Below, piece by piece: positions 24,884 through 38,716 of a DNA stretch of 64,000 nucleotides. Every line of letters starts with the position of its first letter. Positions within the stretch are counted from its first letter, which is position 1. The DNA lies in NCBI RefSeq assembly GCF_004054105.1, contig NZ_SBLC01000009.1:62001-126000 (forward strand), in the 5' to 3' direction. Source of the DNA: Falsigemmobacter intermedius (GTDB lineage: Bacteria > Pseudomonadota > Alphaproteobacteria > Rhodobacterales > Rhodobacteraceae). The translations under genes were made by a program, and so were the position numbers. The notes beneath the pieces are model-generated. The model was not told the DNA's origin. It saw nothing but the letters and a program-made list of their open reading frames with translations, and did no database searches.

Positions 24884-25257
24884 AAGAACCCTCGGTCAAT
24901 GTTCTGGGCGGTCCGCTTGAAAGCTGCTCGATGCAGCCTCTGACGGGGTTTTACCGCAATGGCTGCTGTGACACCGGACCGCAGGATACCGGCCGTCACA
25001 CGGTCTGCGCGGTGATGACCGCTGAGTTTCTCGCCTTCTCAAAATATCTCGGCAATGACCTTTCCACGCCGCGGCCCGAATATGGCTTTGCGGGGCTGAA
25101 GCCGGGGGATCGCTGGTGCCTTTGTGCGCTGCGCTTCCTTCAGGCCTGGGAGGAGGGGGCCGCCCCCGCCATCCGCCTTGAGGCGACCCACCGCAGCACC
25201 CTCGATGTCGTTCCTGAAGAAGCATTGCGCGCCTGTGCCCTGCCGCCGGAAGACTGA
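24880..25257 (+). CDS. DUF2237-family protein
   Basis: A 125-residue protein that is the whole DUF2237 domain: NVLGGPLESCSMQPLTGFYR, then GCCDTGPQDTGRHTVCA, FLAFSKYLGNDLSTP and GDRWCLCALR. Five conserved cysteines suggest metal binding or redox chemistry, but no function is established. It overlaps the DUF2332 gene by 4 bp. Confidence 0.88.
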   Translation: MKEPSVNVLGGPLESCSMQPLTGFYRNGCCDTGPQDTGRHTVCAVMTAEFLAFSKYLGNDLSTPRPEYGFAGLKPGDRWCLCALRFLQAWEEGAAPAIRLEATHRSTLDVVPEEALRACALPPED

Positions 25258-25366
25258 CAGACCAGGACGTCTGCCGCAGCCGGAGAGAATTTTCTTCCGC
25301 GGCCCCGGGCCTGCAAAGAAAATTCCATAGTCTTTTACCTGGAAAACCCGCGAAGCTGCGCGGAAA

Positions 25367-25388
25367 GGCCGCGCTGAGTCGCGCGGCC
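25367..25388 (+). terminator. Possible terminator before the nuo operon
   Basis: Perfect 8-bp GGCCGCGC/GCGCGGCC stem, loop TGAGTC, without a T tract, 110 bp after the DUF2237 gene. Confidence 0.4.
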
Positions 25389-25495
25389 GTCAGGCTTCCC
25401 CTGCGTCAGCTTCGCTCTGCGGCGAAATGTCCGCAAAACGAAAAGTCAACGCGAAAAAAGTCTGTCTTTCAGGGGGGCTCAGCCTCAGCCTTCGG

Positions 25496-25524
25496 TTGAC
25501 CCCTGCGGGGGGCGGGAGTAAACG
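25496..25524 (+). promoter_or_regulatory. Candidate nuo operon promoter
   Basis: TTGACC, 17 bp, TAAACG, 59 bp before nuoA. It closely resembles the promoter found before tRNA-Asp (TTGACG-N17-TAAACA). Confidence 0.55.
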
Positions 25525-25582
25525 ATGGCCTGGGCGCGACAGATGATCGCGCCCCGAGGTCCGCAAGCCGAAGGAGCAAGCC

Positions 25583-26472
<890 letters not shown>

Positions 26473-26487
26473 GGGAGCATTGGGAAG

Positions 26488-27090
26488 ATGTCTGACGCTC
26501 TGAACGAACTCGGCGGCTATATCGCCCTGCACCGCGCCTCGGATGTGCGCGGCTGGTCGGTGGCGCGTGGCGAGCTGACGGTGGAGATCACGCCGCAGTC
26601 CGTCGTGGCCTTCATGGAATTTCTCAAAAACGACCTGACCTGCCGTTTTGGCACGCTGGTCGATATCACGGCGATCGACTGGCCTGAGCGGGCTGAGCGC
26701 TTTGACGTGGTTTATCACCTGCTGTCGATGCACCGGAACCACCGCATCCGCGTGAAAGCGGCGATCGGGGAAGATCAGATGATCGCCTCGACCGTCTCGG
26801 TCTGGCCCGCGGCCAACTGGTTTGAGCGTGAGGTCTTCGACATGTTCGGGATCCTCTTCTCGGGCCACCCGGATCTGCGCCGCCTGCTGACGGATTACGG
26901 CTTCCGCGGCTTCCCGCTGCGCAAAGACTTTCCGACCACCGGTTATACCGAAGTGCGTTACGACGAAGTCCTCAAGCGCGTGGTCTATGAGCCGGTGAGC
27001 CTGGTGCAGGAATACCGCCAGTTCGACTTCCTCTCCCCCTGGGAGGGTGCGCAATACATCCTTCCCGGCGATGACAAGGCGAAGGCGTGA
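26488..27090 (+). CDS. nuoC: NADH-quinone oxidoreductase subunit C
   Basis: The 200-residue 30-kDa subunit of the peripheral arm, separate from NuoD as in Paracoccus rather than fused as in Escherichia. Family motifs are [20 protein letters not shown], then [20 protein letters not shown] and [19 protein letters not shown]. It lies 15 bp after nuoB. Its stop overlaps the GTG start of an inserted sulfotransferase-like gene by 4 bp. Confidence 0.97.
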   Translation: MSDALNELGGYIALHRASDVRGWSVARGELTVEITPQSVVAFMEFLKNDLTCRFGTLVDITAIDWPERAERFDVVYHLLSMHRNHRIRVKAAIGEDQMIASTVSVWPAANWFEREVFDMFGILFSGHPDLRRLLTDYGFRGFPLRKDFPTTGYTEVRYDEVLKRVVYEPVSLVQEYRQFDFLSPWEGAQYILPGDDKAKA

Positions 27091-27956
27091 CGGGCAGGCC
27101 CACATATCTCTTTGGCGTCGGTGCGACGAAAGCCGGGACTTCTTGGCTTTACCGCTATCTGTCGGGCCATCCGGACTGCCACATGCGGGCGGTCAAGGAG
27201 TTGCATTATTTCAATGCAGCCGGTCCGCAGCAGCGTGCGCAACGCATCACCATTGAGACCGCACGTCTGGAGCGGCTGAAGGCAGAGCTGGCCGGTGAGA
27301 GCCGCGCCTGGCGTCTGGCCTCCCTCGCGGCTTCCATTGCGGATGTGGAAGACTGGCTGCGCGTGCTGCGCGGCGAGCAGAGCTATCAGGACTACCTTGA
27401 GCGCGGTGCTGAAGGCGCGAAGTTGGTGGGGGATATCACCCCGGCCTATGCCTCGCTCTCTGTCGCGCGTCTGTCGGAGATGGCCTCTGCCGCTCCGGAC
27501 TGCCGCTTTGTCTATCTGCTGCGGGAGCCGGTGTCGCGGCTCTGGAGCCATGTTCGCATGGTGGCCAAACGGGCAGGGGGCGATCTGGCCACCCAGGCTT
27601 CGGTCGCCTTTGAGCGGGCGCTCTCGGGTGAGAAATCCGATGTGGCCGCGCGGTCTGACTACCGGGGGGCCATCACCCGCCTGCGGGCCGCAGTTGCGCC
27701 CTCCAAACTCCTGATCCTCTTTCAGGAAGAGCTTTTTTCGGCCCCCGGCCTTGCGCGGCTTTGCGCCTTTCTGGGGATCCGGGTACAGGCTGCCGATACC
27801 ACGGCGCGTGTGCATGAGGGGCAGCCCCTCGCAATGACGGCAGAACAGCGCCTGCGTGCGCGGGCTTTTCTGCAATCGCAATATGACTTTGTCGCCTCAG
27901 CCTTCGGGACGCTTCCCGCAAGCTGGCGCGCGACTTCAGACGGAGTGACCGGATGA
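27087..27956 (+). CDS. Sulfotransferase-domain protein inserted between nuoC and nuoD
   Basis: A 289-residue protein of the PAPS-dependent sulfotransferase superfamily. The 5'-phosphosulfate loop is [17 protein letters not shown] with K15, and the 3'-phosphate motif is [15 protein letters not shown] with R146 and S150. KELHYFN near residue 37 is also typical. It starts at GTG 27087 overlapping the nuoC stop (GTGA), and its stop overlaps the nuoD start (ATGA), so it is locked into the operon. The acceptor is unknown; no complex I function for such an enzyme is established. Codon use and GC match its neighbours, arguing against recent transfer. Confidence 0.88.
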   Translation: MTGRPTYLFGVGATKAGTSWLYRYLSGHPDCHMRAVKELHYFNAAGPQQRAQRITIETARLERLKAELAGESRAWRLASLAASIADVEDWLRVLRGEQSYQDYLERGAEGAKLVGDITPAYASLSVARLSEMASAAPDCRFVYLLREPVSRLWSHVRMVAKRAGGDLATQASVAFERALSGEKSDVAARSDYRGAITRLRAAVAPSKLLILFQEELFSAPGLARLCAFLGIRVQAADTTARVHEGQPLAMTAEQRLRARAFLQSQYDFVASAFGTLPASWRATSDGVTG

Positions 27957-29170
27957 TGGACGGCAAGTTTGATGACGCGCTGACCGGCGAGCAGAAAATC
28001 CGCAACTTCAACATCAACTTCGGGCCGCAGCACCCGGCAGCACACGGCGTGCTGCGCCTGGTGCTGGAGCTTGACGGTGAGATCGTTGAGCGCGCAGACC
28101 CCCATGTGGGCCTGCTGCATCGCGGCACCGAAAAGCTGATGGAAAGCCGGACTTACCTGCAGAACCTGCCCTATCTCGACCGCCTCGATTACGTGGCGCC
28201 GATGAACCAGGAGCATGCCTGGTGTCTGGCGATTGAAAAGCTGACCGGCACCGTGGTGCCGCGCCGCGCCTCGCTGATCCGTGTGCTTTACTCGGAAATC
28301 GGCCGGATCCTGAACCACCTGCTGAACGTCACCACCGGTGCGATGGACGTGGGCGCCCTGACCCCGCCGCTCTGGGGCTTTGTCGCCCGTGAAGAGCTGA
28401 TGGTGTTTTATGAGCGCGCCTGCGGGGCGCGTCTGCACGCCGCCTATTTCCGTCCCGGTGGCGTCCACCAGGATCTGCCGCCCGATCTGATCGACGATAT
28501 TGAGGCCTGGGCTGAGAAATTCCCCAAAGTCCTCGATGACATCGACACCCTGCTGACCGAGAACCGGATCTTCAAGCAGCGTCTGGTCGATATCGGTGTG
28601 GTCTCGGCGCAGGATGCCATCGACTGGGGCTTCTCGGGTGTGATGGTGCGCGGCTCCGGCATGGCCTGGGATCTGCGTCGCGCGCAGCCCTATGAGTGCT
28701 ACGACGAATTCGACTTCCAGATCCCCGTCGGCAAAAACGGTGACTGCTATGACCGTTACCTTCTGCGGATGCAGGAGATGCGCGAGTCGACCAAGATCAT
28801 CCGTCAGGCCATCGCCAAACTGCGCGATCCGGCGAACAAAGGCGACGTCCTTGCCCGTGGCAAGCTGACCCCGCCGAAACGTGGTGAGATGAAGCGCTCG
28901 ATGGAAGCGCTGATCCATCACTTCAAACTTTACACCGAGGGCTTCCACGTCCCGGCAGGTGAGGCCTATGCCGCCGTTGAAGCGCCCAAAGGCGAATTCG
29001 GCGTCTATATCGTGGCCGATGGCACCAATAAGCCGTGGCGTGCGAAACTGCGCGCGCCGGGCTTTGCCCATCTTCAGGCCATGGACCATCTGTCCAAAGG
29101 TCACCAGCTTGCCGATGTGTCGGCCATTATCGCGACGATGGACCTCGTCTTCGGGGAGATCGACCGCTGA
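27953..29170 (+). CDS. nuoD: NADH-quinone oxidoreductase subunit D
   Basis: The 49-kDa subunit lining the quinone pocket. At 405 residues it has normal length. [20 protein letters not shown] (about residues 23-42) contains the quinone-binding histidine region, followed by [13 protein letters not shown], and GVGALTP-like [23 protein letters not shown] and the C-terminal DLVFGEIDR complete the family pattern. Start ATG 27953 overlaps the sulfotransferase gene; the stop overlaps the next gene (TGATG). Confidence 0.97.
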   Translation: MMDGKFDDALTGEQKIRNFNINFGPQHPAAHGVLRLVLELDGEIVERADPHVGLLHRGTEKLMESRTYLQNLPYLDRLDYVAPMNQEHAWCLAIEKLTGTVVPRRASLIRVLYSEIGRILNHLLNVTTGAMDVGALTPPLWGFVAREELMVFYERACGARLHAAYFRPGGVHQDLPPDLIDDIEAWAEKFPKVLDDIDTLLTENRIFKQRLVDIGVVSAQDAIDWGFSGVMVRGSGMAWDLRRAQPYECYDEFDFQIPVGKNGDCYDRYLLRMQEMRESTKIIRQAIAKLRDPANKGDVLARGKLTPPKRGEMKRSMEALIHHFKLYTEGFHVPAGEAYAAVEAPKGEFGVYIVADGTNKPWRAKLRAPGFAHLQAMDHLSKGHQLADVSAIIATMDLVFGEIDR

Positions 29171-29646
29171 TGCTGCGTATGTTTCATCTGCTGCTGGCAG
29201 GCTCGCTGATCGCTTTGGTGGCGGTTCCGGCGCTGGCGCATTCGCCTGAGGCGCAAAAGCTGATCGCCGCCATTGAAGCCAACGGCTGCGTCATCAGCGA
29301 AGAGACCGGTGCGGCGATCCAGAAAGCCTCCGGTCTCAATGACACCGAAGGCAAGGCCGCGGCGCAGGAGCTGATGTCGGAGGACCTGGTGGAAGAGGGC
29401 GATGACGGCCTTCTGCTGCGCACCCCGGCCTGCCTTACGGCGGAACTGGCGCCTGCGGTGGCTGCCCTCACCGTCGCAATCCGCGCGAAAGACTGCCGCA
29501 TGACCCGTGACGGCAGCGAGGACATTCTTGAGCACAGCGGTCTGCGCTCGGGCGCTGCCGAAGAGGCGCTTGAGTGGATGATGTCTCAGGGTCAGCTCGT
29601 CAAAGACGGCGAGGATCTGCAACTGAAAACGGAAGGGTGCCTCTGA
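29170..29646 (+). CDS. Secreted protein with two exact-length Cys repeats, between nuoD and nuoE
   Basis: A 158-residue protein with a signal peptide (1-23, ending PALAH) and two tandem copies of one unit. Cysteines fall at 40, 88, 109 and 157: 48 residues apart inside each copy and 69 from copy to copy, with no gap (copy 1 [10 protein letters not shown] ... RTPACL; copy 2 [10 protein letters not shown] ... KTEGCL). Each copy looks helical and wing-like with one probable disulfide. I do not recognise a named family. It is joined to nuoD and nuoE by TGATG overlaps, and both this gene and nuoE begin with the same TGATGCTGCG. A periplasmic role in complex I assembly is only a guess. Confidence 0.8.
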   Translation: MLRMFHLLLAGSLIALVAVPALAHSPEAQKLIAAIEANGCVISEETGAAIQKASGLNDTEGKAAAQELMSEDLVEEGDDGLLLRTPACLTAELAPAVAALTVAIRAKDCRMTRDGSEDILEHSGLRSGAAEEALEWMMSQGQLVKDGEDLQLKTEGCL

Positions 29647-30533
29647 TGCTGCGCCGTCTTGCTTCGCAACAGCCCGAGAGCTTTGCTTTCACCCCGGCCA
29701 ACCTTGCCTGGGCTCAGGCGCAGGTCACCAAATATCCCGAAGGCCGTCAGGCTTCGGCGGTGATCCCGCTGCTGTGGCGCGCTCAGGAACAGGAAGGCTG
29801 GCTCACGAAGCCTGCGATTGAATATGTCGCGGATATGCTGGGCATGGCCTATATCCGCGTTCTCGAAGTCGCGACCTTCTACTTTATGTTCCAGCTGCAA
29901 CCGATTGGTTCGGTGGCCAATATCCAGATCTGCGGCACCACCTCCTGCATGATCTGCGGCGCCGAAGACCTGATCTCGGTCTGCCAGCGCAAGATTGCGC
30001 CGACGCCGCATACGCTTTCGGCTGACGGCAAGTTCACTTGGGAAGAGGTCGAATGCCTCGGGGCCTGCTCGAACGCGCCCATGGCGCAGATCGGCAAGGA
30101 TTACTACGAGGATCTGACCGTTGAGACCCTCGAGCGGCTGATCGATGAGATGGCGGCCGGTAAGGTTCCGGTGCCCGGCCCGCAGAACGGCCGTTACGCC
30201 TCTGAGCCGCTGGGCGGGCTCACCTCGCTCACCGGCGTGGAATCGGGCCGTAAGCAGTATAATGCCTCGGTGCAGGCGGCCGTTGATATCGGCGAAACCC
30301 TGAAGCGCATCGACGGCACCGAAGTGCCGCTGGTCGTGTCCTGGCTCGAAAAGCCTGCGGCCGATGTGCCTGAGGTTGCCGCGGATGCGCCGGCTCCTGC
30401 AGCGGCAGGGGTTGACGAAGCGCTGGCCGAAAAGCTGAGCGCCGGTAAGGTTGAGGTGGATGTGGCGGCCCCCGCAGGTGTGGCCACCGCAGCCCCGGGC
30501 CAGCCGGTCGCTGAGCCGAAGACCGAAGACTGA
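29646..30533 (+). CDS. nuoE: NADH-quinone oxidoreductase subunit E
   Basis: The 24-kDa subunit holding the [2Fe-2S] cluster N1a. Cysteine ligands are in [11 protein letters not shown] (C-x4-C) and CLGACSNAP (C-x3-C). The core ends near residue 175; the remaining 120 residues are an alanine/proline/valine-rich extension ([19 protein letters not shown]), making the protein 295 residues against 160-240 in most bacteria. A long C-terminal extension is seen in other Rhodobacterales. ATG 29646 overlaps the upstream stop by 1 bp. Confidence 0.95.
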   Translation: MLRRLASQQPESFAFTPANLAWAQAQVTKYPEGRQASAVIPLLWRAQEQEGWLTKPAIEYVADMLGMAYIRVLEVATFYFMFQLQPIGSVANIQICGTTSCMICGAEDLISVCQRKIAPTPHTLSADGKFTWEEVECLGACSNAPMAQIGKDYYEDLTVETLERLIDEMAAGKVPVPGPQNGRYASEPLGGLTSLTGVESGRKQYNASVQAAVDIGETLKRIDGTEVPLVVSWLEKPAADVPEVAADAPAPAAAGVDEALAEKLSAGKVEVDVAAPAGVATAAPGQPVAEPKTED

Positions 30534-30542
30534 GGGGCTGTC

Positions 30543-32079
<1,537 letters not shown>

Positions 32080-32093
32080 GGGCAGGGCAGGCT

Positions 32094-32444
32094 ATGGCAC
32101 AGCGCGGCGCAGTTCTTGTGATGATCCTCGGCGGGGCGTTGGCTCTGTCGGGCTGCAGCCGCATTGCCAGCCTGAACCCCTTTGGCAGCCGCACCACGGC
32201 GGATCTGCCCTATGCGGCTTCGCTTTCAGACGACCGCGCCGGCAATCTGACCGTCACCGTGAAAGCGGGCGGGGCGGGGATCGCTGCGGTGCGCGAAAGC
32301 GCGCGGATGCCGGTGACGGAATACTGTCTGCGCCGGCGCGGCAATTCGGCAGCCGATTGGGTCATGGACCCGTCGGGTGGAGATTGGGCCGCCACGCGCG
32401 ACGAGCGGGGGGATCTGACCTTCCGCGCCCGCTGCCGGGCTTAA
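32094..32444 (+). CDS. Predicted lipoprotein between nuoF and nuoG
   Basis: A 116-residue protein with lipobox LSGC (Cys21) after a hydrophobic signal. The mature part has a basic beta-like domain (ADLPYAASLSDDRAGNLTVT, then a second half with YCLRRRGNSAADWVMDP) and three cysteines. It lies 14 bp after nuoF and 96 bp before nuoG. Family not recognised. Envelope location next to complex I would fit an assembly or accessory role, but nothing in the sequence proves it. Confidence 0.72.
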   Translation: MAQRGAVLVMILGGALALSGCSRIASLNPFGSRTTADLPYAASLSDDRAGNLTVTVKAGGAGIAAVRESARMPVTEYCLRRRGNSAADWVMDPSGGDWAATRDERGDLTFRARCRA

Positions 32445-32540
32445 GCGGCAGAGAGAATTCGGGTCGCGCGGCGGGATGACCGCGGGGTCCATACGAATGC
32501 AAGTGGCACCCGGAGCGGGGGCCGAGTTTGGAGACGGGGC

Positions 32541-34550
32541 ATGAGCACGCTCAAGAAGATCATCATCGACGGGATCGAAGTCGAAGTCGACGCCGCGATG
32601 ACCATCATCCAGGCGGCTGAAGCAGCCGGGGTCGAGATCCCGCGCTTTTGCTATCATGAGCGGCTGTCGATCGCCGGCAACTGCCGGATGTGCCTTGTCG
32701 AAGTCGTGGGCGGCCCGCCGAAGCCTGCGGCCTCCTGCGCGATGCAGGTGCGCGATCTGCGCCCCGGCCCGAATGGTGAGCCGCCGGTCGTGAAGACCAA
32801 TTCGCCCATGGTGAAGAAGGCCCGCGAAGGGGTGATGGAGTTCCTGCTCATCAACCACCCGCTCGACTGCCCGATCTGCGACCAGGGCGGCGAATGCGAC
32901 CTGCAGGACCAGGCCATGGCTTACGGCGTGGATTTCTCGCGCTACCGCGAGCCGAAGCGCGCCTCTGAGGATCTGAACCTCGGGCCGCTGGTCAAGACCA
33001 CCATGACCCGCTGCATCTCCTGCACCCGCTGCGTGCGCTTCACCACCGAAGTGGCGGGCATCACGCAGATGGGCCAGACCGGTCGCGGCGAAGACAGCGA
33101 GATCACCTCCTATCTGAACCAGACCCTTTCGTCGAACCTGCAGGGCAATATCATTGACCTCTGCCCGGTCGGGGCGCTGACCTCGAAGCCCTATGCTTTC
33201 ACCGCCCGTCCGTGGGAGCTGACCAAGACTGAGTCGATCGATGTGATGGACGGCCTTGGCAGCAACATCCGCGTCGACACCAAGGGCCGCGAAGTCATGC
33301 GCATTCTGCCGCGCAACCATGATGGCGTGAACGAAGAGTGGATCTCGGACAAAACCCGTTTTGTCTGGGACGGTCTGCGCCGCCAGCGCCTCGACACGCC
33401 CTATATCCGTGAGAACGGCCGTCTGCGCAAAGCCTCGTGGAATGAGGCCCTTGCCGCTGTGGCGGCTGCCGTGAAGGGCAAAAAGATTGCCGGTCTGATC
33501 GGCGATCTGGTCCCGGTGGAAGCGGTATTCGCGCTGAAACAACTGGTGACCTCGCTCGGTGGCAAGGTTGAATGCCGCACCGATGGCTCGCGCATTCCGG
33601 CGGGCAACCGTTCGGCCTATGTCGGCTCGGCGGAGATTGCGGATGTGGACGGCGCGAAGGCGATTTTCCTGATCGGCTCGGACCCGCGCAATGAGGCGCC
33701 GGTGCTGAACGCGCGGATCCGCAAGGCCTGGTCGAAAGGCGCGGATGTGACGCTGGTCGGCCCGGCTGTGGATCTGACCTATGACTACCGCCACTATGGC
33801 ACGGACCGCGATGCGCTGCTGCGCCTGATTTCGGAGGCTCAGGCCACCGAGGGCGCGCTGGTGATCGTGGGGCAGGGCGCTCTGAATGAGGCTGACGGCG
33901 AAGCGGTTCTGGCTCAGGCCATGGCGCTGACCGAAAAGCTCGGCGGCAAAATGCTGGTTCTGCATACCGCCGCTTCGCGCGTCGGCGCGCTGGACATCGG
34001 TGCCGTGACGGAAGGTGGCGTGAAAGCCGCCGTCGAAGGCGCCGAAGTGATCTGGAACCTTGGCGCTGATGAGATTGAAATCGAAGCCGGTCCGGTGGTG
34101 ATCTACCAGGGCAGCCACGGCGATCGTGGGGCGCACCGCGCGGATATCATTCTGCCGGGAGCCTGCTACACCGAGGAAAACGGCCTCTTCGTGAACACCG
34201 AGGGCCGTCCGCAACTGGCCCTTCGCGCGGGCTTCCCGCCGGGTGACGCAAAAGAGAACTGGGCCATCCTGCGTGCGGCATCCGCCGCTGTGGGGGCGCA
34301 ACTGGGCTACGACGATCTGGCCGGCCTGCGCCGCGCCTTGGTCGCTGAGGTGCCGCATCTGGCTGCCGTCGATCAGGTGACGGCATCTGAGTGGCAGCCG
34401 CTGGAACTGCGTGCGCCGGGCAAGGCAGACTTCCGCTTTGCGATCAAAGACTTCTGGCTGACGAACCCCATCGCGCGCGCCTCGCCGCTGATGGCGGAGC
34501 TGTCGGCCAATGCCAAAGCGCGGGATCAGGCCCCGCTCGCGGCAGAGTAA
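32541..34550 (+). CDS. nuoG: NADH-quinone oxidoreductase subunit G
   Basis: The 75-kDa iron-sulfur subunit, 669 residues. The N-terminal [2Fe-2S] ligands are in [17 protein letters not shown] and SCAM; the N5 cluster uses the His and Cys of [16 protein letters not shown]4 uses CISCTRCVR and LCPVGALT. A molybdopterin-oxidoreductase-like fold follows ([18 protein letters not shown] onward), without a cofactor. It lacks the extra N7 cysteine set of the Escherichia protein as far as I can see, as in Paracoccus and mitochondria. Confidence 0.97.
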   Translation: MSTLKKIIIDGIEVEVDAAMTIIQAAEAAGVEIPRFCYHERLSIAGNCRMCLVEVVGGPPKPAASCAMQVRDLRPGPNGEPPVVKTNSPMVKKAREGVMEFLLINHPLDCPICDQGGECDLQDQAMAYGVDFSRYREPKRASEDLNLGPLVKTTMTRCISCTRCVRFTTEVAGITQMGQTGRGEDSEITSYLNQTLSSNLQGNIIDLCPVGALTSKPYAFTARPWELTKTESIDVMDGLGSNIRVDTKGREVMRILPRNHDGVNEEWISDKTRFVWDGLRRQRLDTPYIRENGRLRKASWNEALAAVAAAVKGKKIAGLIGDLVPVEAVFALKQLVTSLGGKVECRTDGSRIPAGNRSAYVGSAEIADVDGAKAIFLIGSDPRNEAPVLNARIRKAWSKGADVTLVGPAVDLTYDYRHYGTDRDALLRLISEAQATEGALVIVGQGALNEADGEAVLAQAMALTEKLGGKMLVLHTAASRVGALDIGAVTEGGVKAAVEGAEVIWNLGADEIEIEAGPVVIYQGSHGDRGAHRADIILPGACYTEENGLFVNTEGRPQLALRAGFPPGDAKENWAILRAASAAVGAQLGYDDLAGLRRALVAEVPHLAAVDQVTASEWQPLELRAPGKADFRFAIKDFWLTNPIARASPLMAELSANAKARDQAPLAAE

Positions 34551-34554
34551 AACA

Positions 34555-34941
34555 ATGCGCCGGATGGCGGTCGCGGTTGCCCTGGTGCTTTCAGGGTGTG
34601 TCTCAGCAGAGACGCGCAGCCAGGCCGCCTATCCCCCCGGGTATCTGGGGATCGAGACCCGGCGCCTCGACGATGAGATGGTCAATTTCCGCGTTGCCAT
34701 GCGCCATGCGGAAAAGGGCCGTCAGCTTGAAGATTACGCTGCCTGTGCAGCGGCGCAATATGCGCTGATCCGGGGGTATATGTTCGCACGCCACGTGCGC
34801 ACGACCCTGGAGCAGCGGGGCGCCATTGGACGGGCGGATGCGGTCTATCTGATCTCGGCAACCCTGCCGAGGGGGGTGGCGACCATCGACGCTGAGACCA
34901 CCGTGCGCGATTGCGGCGCACGCGGGATACCGACTGTGTAA
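34555..34941 (+). CDS. Predicted lipoprotein between nuoG and nuoH
   Basis: A 128-residue protein with lipobox LSGC (Cys15) directly after MRRMAVAVALV. The mature part is helical (RRLDDEMVNFRVAMRHAEKG) with two further cysteine positions and ends TVRDCGARGIPTV. The start is 4 bp after the nuoG stop, and nuoH follows after 31 bp. No family recognised. Together with the lipoprotein after nuoF it forms a set of envelope proteins encoded inside the nuo operon. Confidence 0.72.
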   Translation: MRRMAVAVALVLSGCVSAETRSQAAYPPGYLGIETRRLDDEMVNFRVAMRHAEKGRQLEDYAACAAAQYALIRGYMFARHVRTTLEQRGAIGRADAVYLISATLPRGVATIDAETTVRDCGARGIPTV

Positions 34942-34972
34942 GGCCGGAAAGAGACTGAGGACGTGAGGGAAA

Positions 34973-36010
34973 ATGGCTGAATTCTTTCAGACGGGGGCTG
35001 GCATCGCGGTGATCATCGCCGCGCAGAGCCTTCTGGTCGTCGCCTTCGTGATGATCTCGCTGATCTTCCTCGTCTATGGCGACCGGAAGATCTGGGCGGC
35101 GGTGCAGCTGCGCCGTGGCCCGAACGTGGTGGGCCCCTGGGGTCTGCTGCAGACCTTTGCCGATGCGCTGAAATATGTGCTGAAGGAAGTGGTCATCCCG
35201 GCCGGTGCTGACCGTCCGGTCTTCTTCCTGGCGCCTCTGCTCTCCTTCGTGCTGGCTGTGGCGGCTTTTGCGGTTGTGCCCTTCAACTACGGCTGGGTGC
35301 TGGCGGATATCAACGTCGCGATCCTCTTTGTCTTCGCCGTCTCCTCGCTTGAGGTTTACGGCGTGATTATGGGCGGCTGGGCCTCGAACTCGAAGTACCC
35401 CTTCCTTGGCGGTCTTCGTTCGGCGGCACAGATGATCTCTTATGAGGTCTCGCTTGGTCTGATCATCGTTGGCATCATCATCTCGACCGGCTCGATGAAC
35501 CTGACGGCGATTGTCGAAGCGCAGCGCGGTGATTTCGGCTTCTTCAACTGGTACTGGCTGCCGCATCTGCCGATGTTCGTGCTCTTCTTCATCTCCGCTC
35601 TGGCTGAGACGAACCGCCCGCCGTTCGATCTTCCGGAAGCGGAATCTGAACTGGTCGCAGGCTTCATGGTGGAATACGGCTCGACGCCTTACCTGCTGTT
35701 CATGGCGGGTGAGTATATCGCCATCTGGCTGATGTGTGCGCTGCTGTCGCTGCTGTTCATGGGCGGCTGGCTCTCGCCGATCCCGGGCATCCCCGACGGT
35801 TTCCTGTGGATGTTCGGCAAGATGTGCCTGTTCTTCTTCCTCTTTGCCATGGTGAAGGCGATCGTGCCGCGCTACCGCTACGACCAGCTGATGCGGATCG
35901 GCTGGAAGGTCTTCCTGCCGCTGTCGCTCGGCTGGGTGGTGCTGGTCTCCTTCCTCGCCAAGTTTGAAGTGCTGGGCAGCTTCTGGGCCCGCTGGGCAAT
36001 CGGGGGCTGA
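34973..36010 (+). CDS. nuoH: NADH-quinone oxidoreductase subunit H
   Basis: Membrane subunit next to the quinone channel; 345 residues with about eight transmembrane helices. Family signatures are [20 protein letters not shown] in the first loop, [17 protein letters not shown] and the quinone-site loop [20 protein letters not shown] with its conserved acidic residues. GTGAGGGAAA precedes ATG 34973. Confidence 0.98.
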   Translation: MAEFFQTGAGIAVIIAAQSLLVVAFVMISLIFLVYGDRKIWAAVQLRRGPNVVGPWGLLQTFADALKYVLKEVVIPAGADRPVFFLAPLLSFVLAVAAFAVVPFNYGWVLADINVAILFVFAVSSLEVYGVIMGGWASNSKYPFLGGLRSAAQMISYEVSLGLIIVGIIISTGSMNLTAIVEAQRGDFGFFNWYWLPHLPMFVLFFISALAETNRPPFDLPEAESELVAGFMVEYGSTPYLLFMAGEYIAIWLMCALLSLLFMGGWLSPIPGIPDGFLWMFGKMCLFFFLFAMVKAIVPRYRYDQLMRIGWKVFLPLSLGWVVLVSFLAKFEVLGSFWARWAIGG

Positions 36011-36015
36011 GGGTA

Positions 36016-37071
<1,056 letters not shown>

Positions 37072-37075
<4 letters not shown>

Positions 37076-37494
37076 GCAATCCGATGAACAACCCCTGGAG
37101 TCAGATGATCGAGACCATGCTGGAGCAGTCCCGCAAAGTCTCGGAGACCTTCAACCCCGCGCTGGAAACCTTCCGCGTCAAAGGGTTTGAAGACATGATT
37201 CCCACCCTGAACCGCGACTTTATGGAGCTGGTCTGGGGTAAGACCATGAACCACGACGGGCTGGATGCGAAAACGCGTCTTCTCGTCACACTGACCGCGC
37301 TGACGGTGCTTGGCGCGCAGGCAGAACCACAGATCCGGCTGACCGTCCGTCATGCTTTGCAGGCGGGCGCCAGCCAGAGAGAAGTTGCCGAAACGATCTG
37401 TCAGACGGGCCTCTTCGGCGGCCTTCCGGCGATGCAGAAGGCACTGGAAATCGCGCAAAGCGTCTTTGCCGAGATCGAGGAGAAAAAGGAATGA
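37072..37494 (+). CDS. Carboxymuconolactone decarboxylase (CMD) family protein
   Basis: A 140-residue all-helical protein of the CMD/AhpD superfamily. The family core is [20 protein letters not shown], then [17 protein letters not shown] with the conserved histidine. The redox CxxC of AhpD is absent, so this is not a peroxidase partner of that type. GGAGG at 37058-37062 lies 9 bp from GTG 37072 but 21 bp from ATG 37084, which decides the start. The stop overlaps nuoJ by 4 bp. Its place in the nuo run is unexplained. Confidence 0.82.
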
Positions 37495-38105
37495 GTGTCG
37501 CCGATCTGGCTTTTTATGCCTTCGCCATTGTGACCGTGGTGGCGGCGCTGCTGGTGACCATATCGCGCAACCCGGTGCATTCGGTGCTCTGGCTGATCCT
37601 GACGTTCTTCTCTTCGGCAGGGCTTCTGGTGCTGCTGGGGGCGGAATTCGTCGCCATGCTGCTGGTCATCGTCTATGTGGGCGCAGTTGCGGTTCTCTTC
37701 CTCTTCGTCGTCATGATGCTCGACGTGGATTTCGCGGAACTGAAGGGCGAGATGGCGCGCACCATGCCGCTGGCGCTGCTGATCGGGGCGATCCTGCTCA
37801 TTCAGCTGGTGATGGCCTTCTCGGCCTGGAAATTTGCAGACGGCGCTATGGGGCTGCGTGCCAATATCACGCCGGATCTGGCTGAGATCCACAACACCAA
37901 GGCGCTTGGTCTGCTGATCTATGACAAATACTTCATCCTCTTCCAGATGGCGGGCATGGTTCTGCTGGTTGCGATGATCGGGGCCATCACCCTGACGCTG
38001 CGCCACCGCACCAACGTCAAGCGCCAGAACGTCATGGTGCAGATGTCGCGCGATCCGGCCAAGACCATGGAGATGCGTGACGTGAAACCGGGGCAGGGGC
38101 TCTGA
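37491..38105 (+). CDS. nuoJ: NADH-quinone oxidoreductase subunit J
   Basis: Membrane subunit of the proton path; 204 residues with five transmembrane helices. TM3 region [20 protein letters not shown] carries the family pi-bulge, followed by [17 protein letters not shown]. The C-terminal 40 residues are cytoplasmic and basic. Start overlaps the CMD gene (ATGA). Confidence 0.97.
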   Translation: MSVADLAFYAFAIVTVVAALLVTISRNPVHSVLWLILTFFSSAGLLVLLGAEFVAMLLVIVYVGAVAVLFLFVVMMLDVDFAELKGEMARTMPLALLIGAILLIQLVMAFSAWKFADGAMGLRANITPDLAEIHNTKALGLLIYDKYFILFQMAGMVLLVAMIGAITLTLRHRTNVKRQNVMVQMSRDPAKTMEMRDVKPGQGL

Positions 38106-38106
38106 G

Positions 38107-38640
38107 ATGAAACAGCTGCCGGTTGCCATGATCACCGTGATCCTGGCTGCCGGCCCAGGCCCGCAGGCTGCCTCTGCCTGCTCTCCGGCGGCCCATCCGC
38201 CCTCCGTGCGGCCCGAGACGGGTCCGGGGTGCGACTGGCGCTTTCGCACGGGAGACTATGAGGCAGTCAGCTTAAGCGGGCTGACGGATCTGGGGGGCGG
38301 CGTCATTGCGCAGCGGCTCCGGGAAGGGAACGCCTGCAGCTTTGCGGCCTCGCTTCTCGTGACGGACTGTAAAAGCGGTGAGGCGATGCTCTTCGGACCA
38401 GACAGAGTGACGCTGATGGAAGGCCCCAAAAGCCTGCCCGTCCTGCGGCTTCTGGACCGGCTGGAAAAGCGCCCCCGCGGCAGCTTTGCCAGCCTCTCTG
38501 CAGTCTCAGCCCAGGCTGAGGCGTCAGGGGTAAGGACATCCGTTCCGGTCCCGAAGGGGTCGGAACTGCGGTTCGGGGGAAAGGTGCGGATGCCGCTTCA
38601 CTGCGGCTGTGCCACGCTCTACCCGGGCGCGACGAAGTAG
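38107..38640 (+). CDS. Predicted secreted Cys-containing protein between nuoJ and nuoK
   Basis: A 177-residue protein starting 1 bp after the nuoJ stop. A signal peptide (about 1-24, [14 protein letters not shown]) may be lipoprotein-like, but the lipobox is poor. Six cysteines in the mature part and segments such as [20 protein letters not shown] and [13 protein letters not shown] suggest disulfides. Family not recognised. With its neighbours it is one of several envelope proteins hidden in this operon. The 76 bp to nuoK is the longest gap in this part of the run. Confidence 0.62.
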   Translation: MKQLPVAMITVILAAGPGPQAASACSPAAHPPSVRPETGPGCDWRFRTGDYEAVSLSGLTDLGGGVIAQRLREGNACSFAASLLVTDCKSGEAMLFGPDRVTLMEGPKSLPVLRLLDRLEKRPRGSFASLSAVSAQAEASGVRTSVPVPKGSELRFGGKVRMPLHCGCATLYPGATK

Positions 38641-38716
38641 AATAATCCTGCCCGCCGGCGTTCGCGGTGGCGGGACAGGCGGAACGGAAACGGGCAAAGT
38701 CCCGGAGGGAACCACG

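Larger units (their letters stand above)
25258..25582 (+). other. Leader region of the nuo operon
   Basis: A 325-bp gap with no convincing gene. It holds a GGCCGCGC/GCGCGGCC hairpin (25367-25388, possible terminator of the upstream operon), an A/T-rich stretch at 25420-25470, the candidate nuo promoter (25496-25524), and an 8-bp GGGCGCGA/TCGCGCCC hairpin (25532-25554) in the untranslated leader just before the nuoA ribosome-binding site. Confidence 0.6.

Noticed and set aside
32226-34358. 710-codon minus-strand frame
   Set aside because: Complete antisense of nuoG in high-GC DNA; histidine/arginine/glutamine-rich composition typical of shadow frames.
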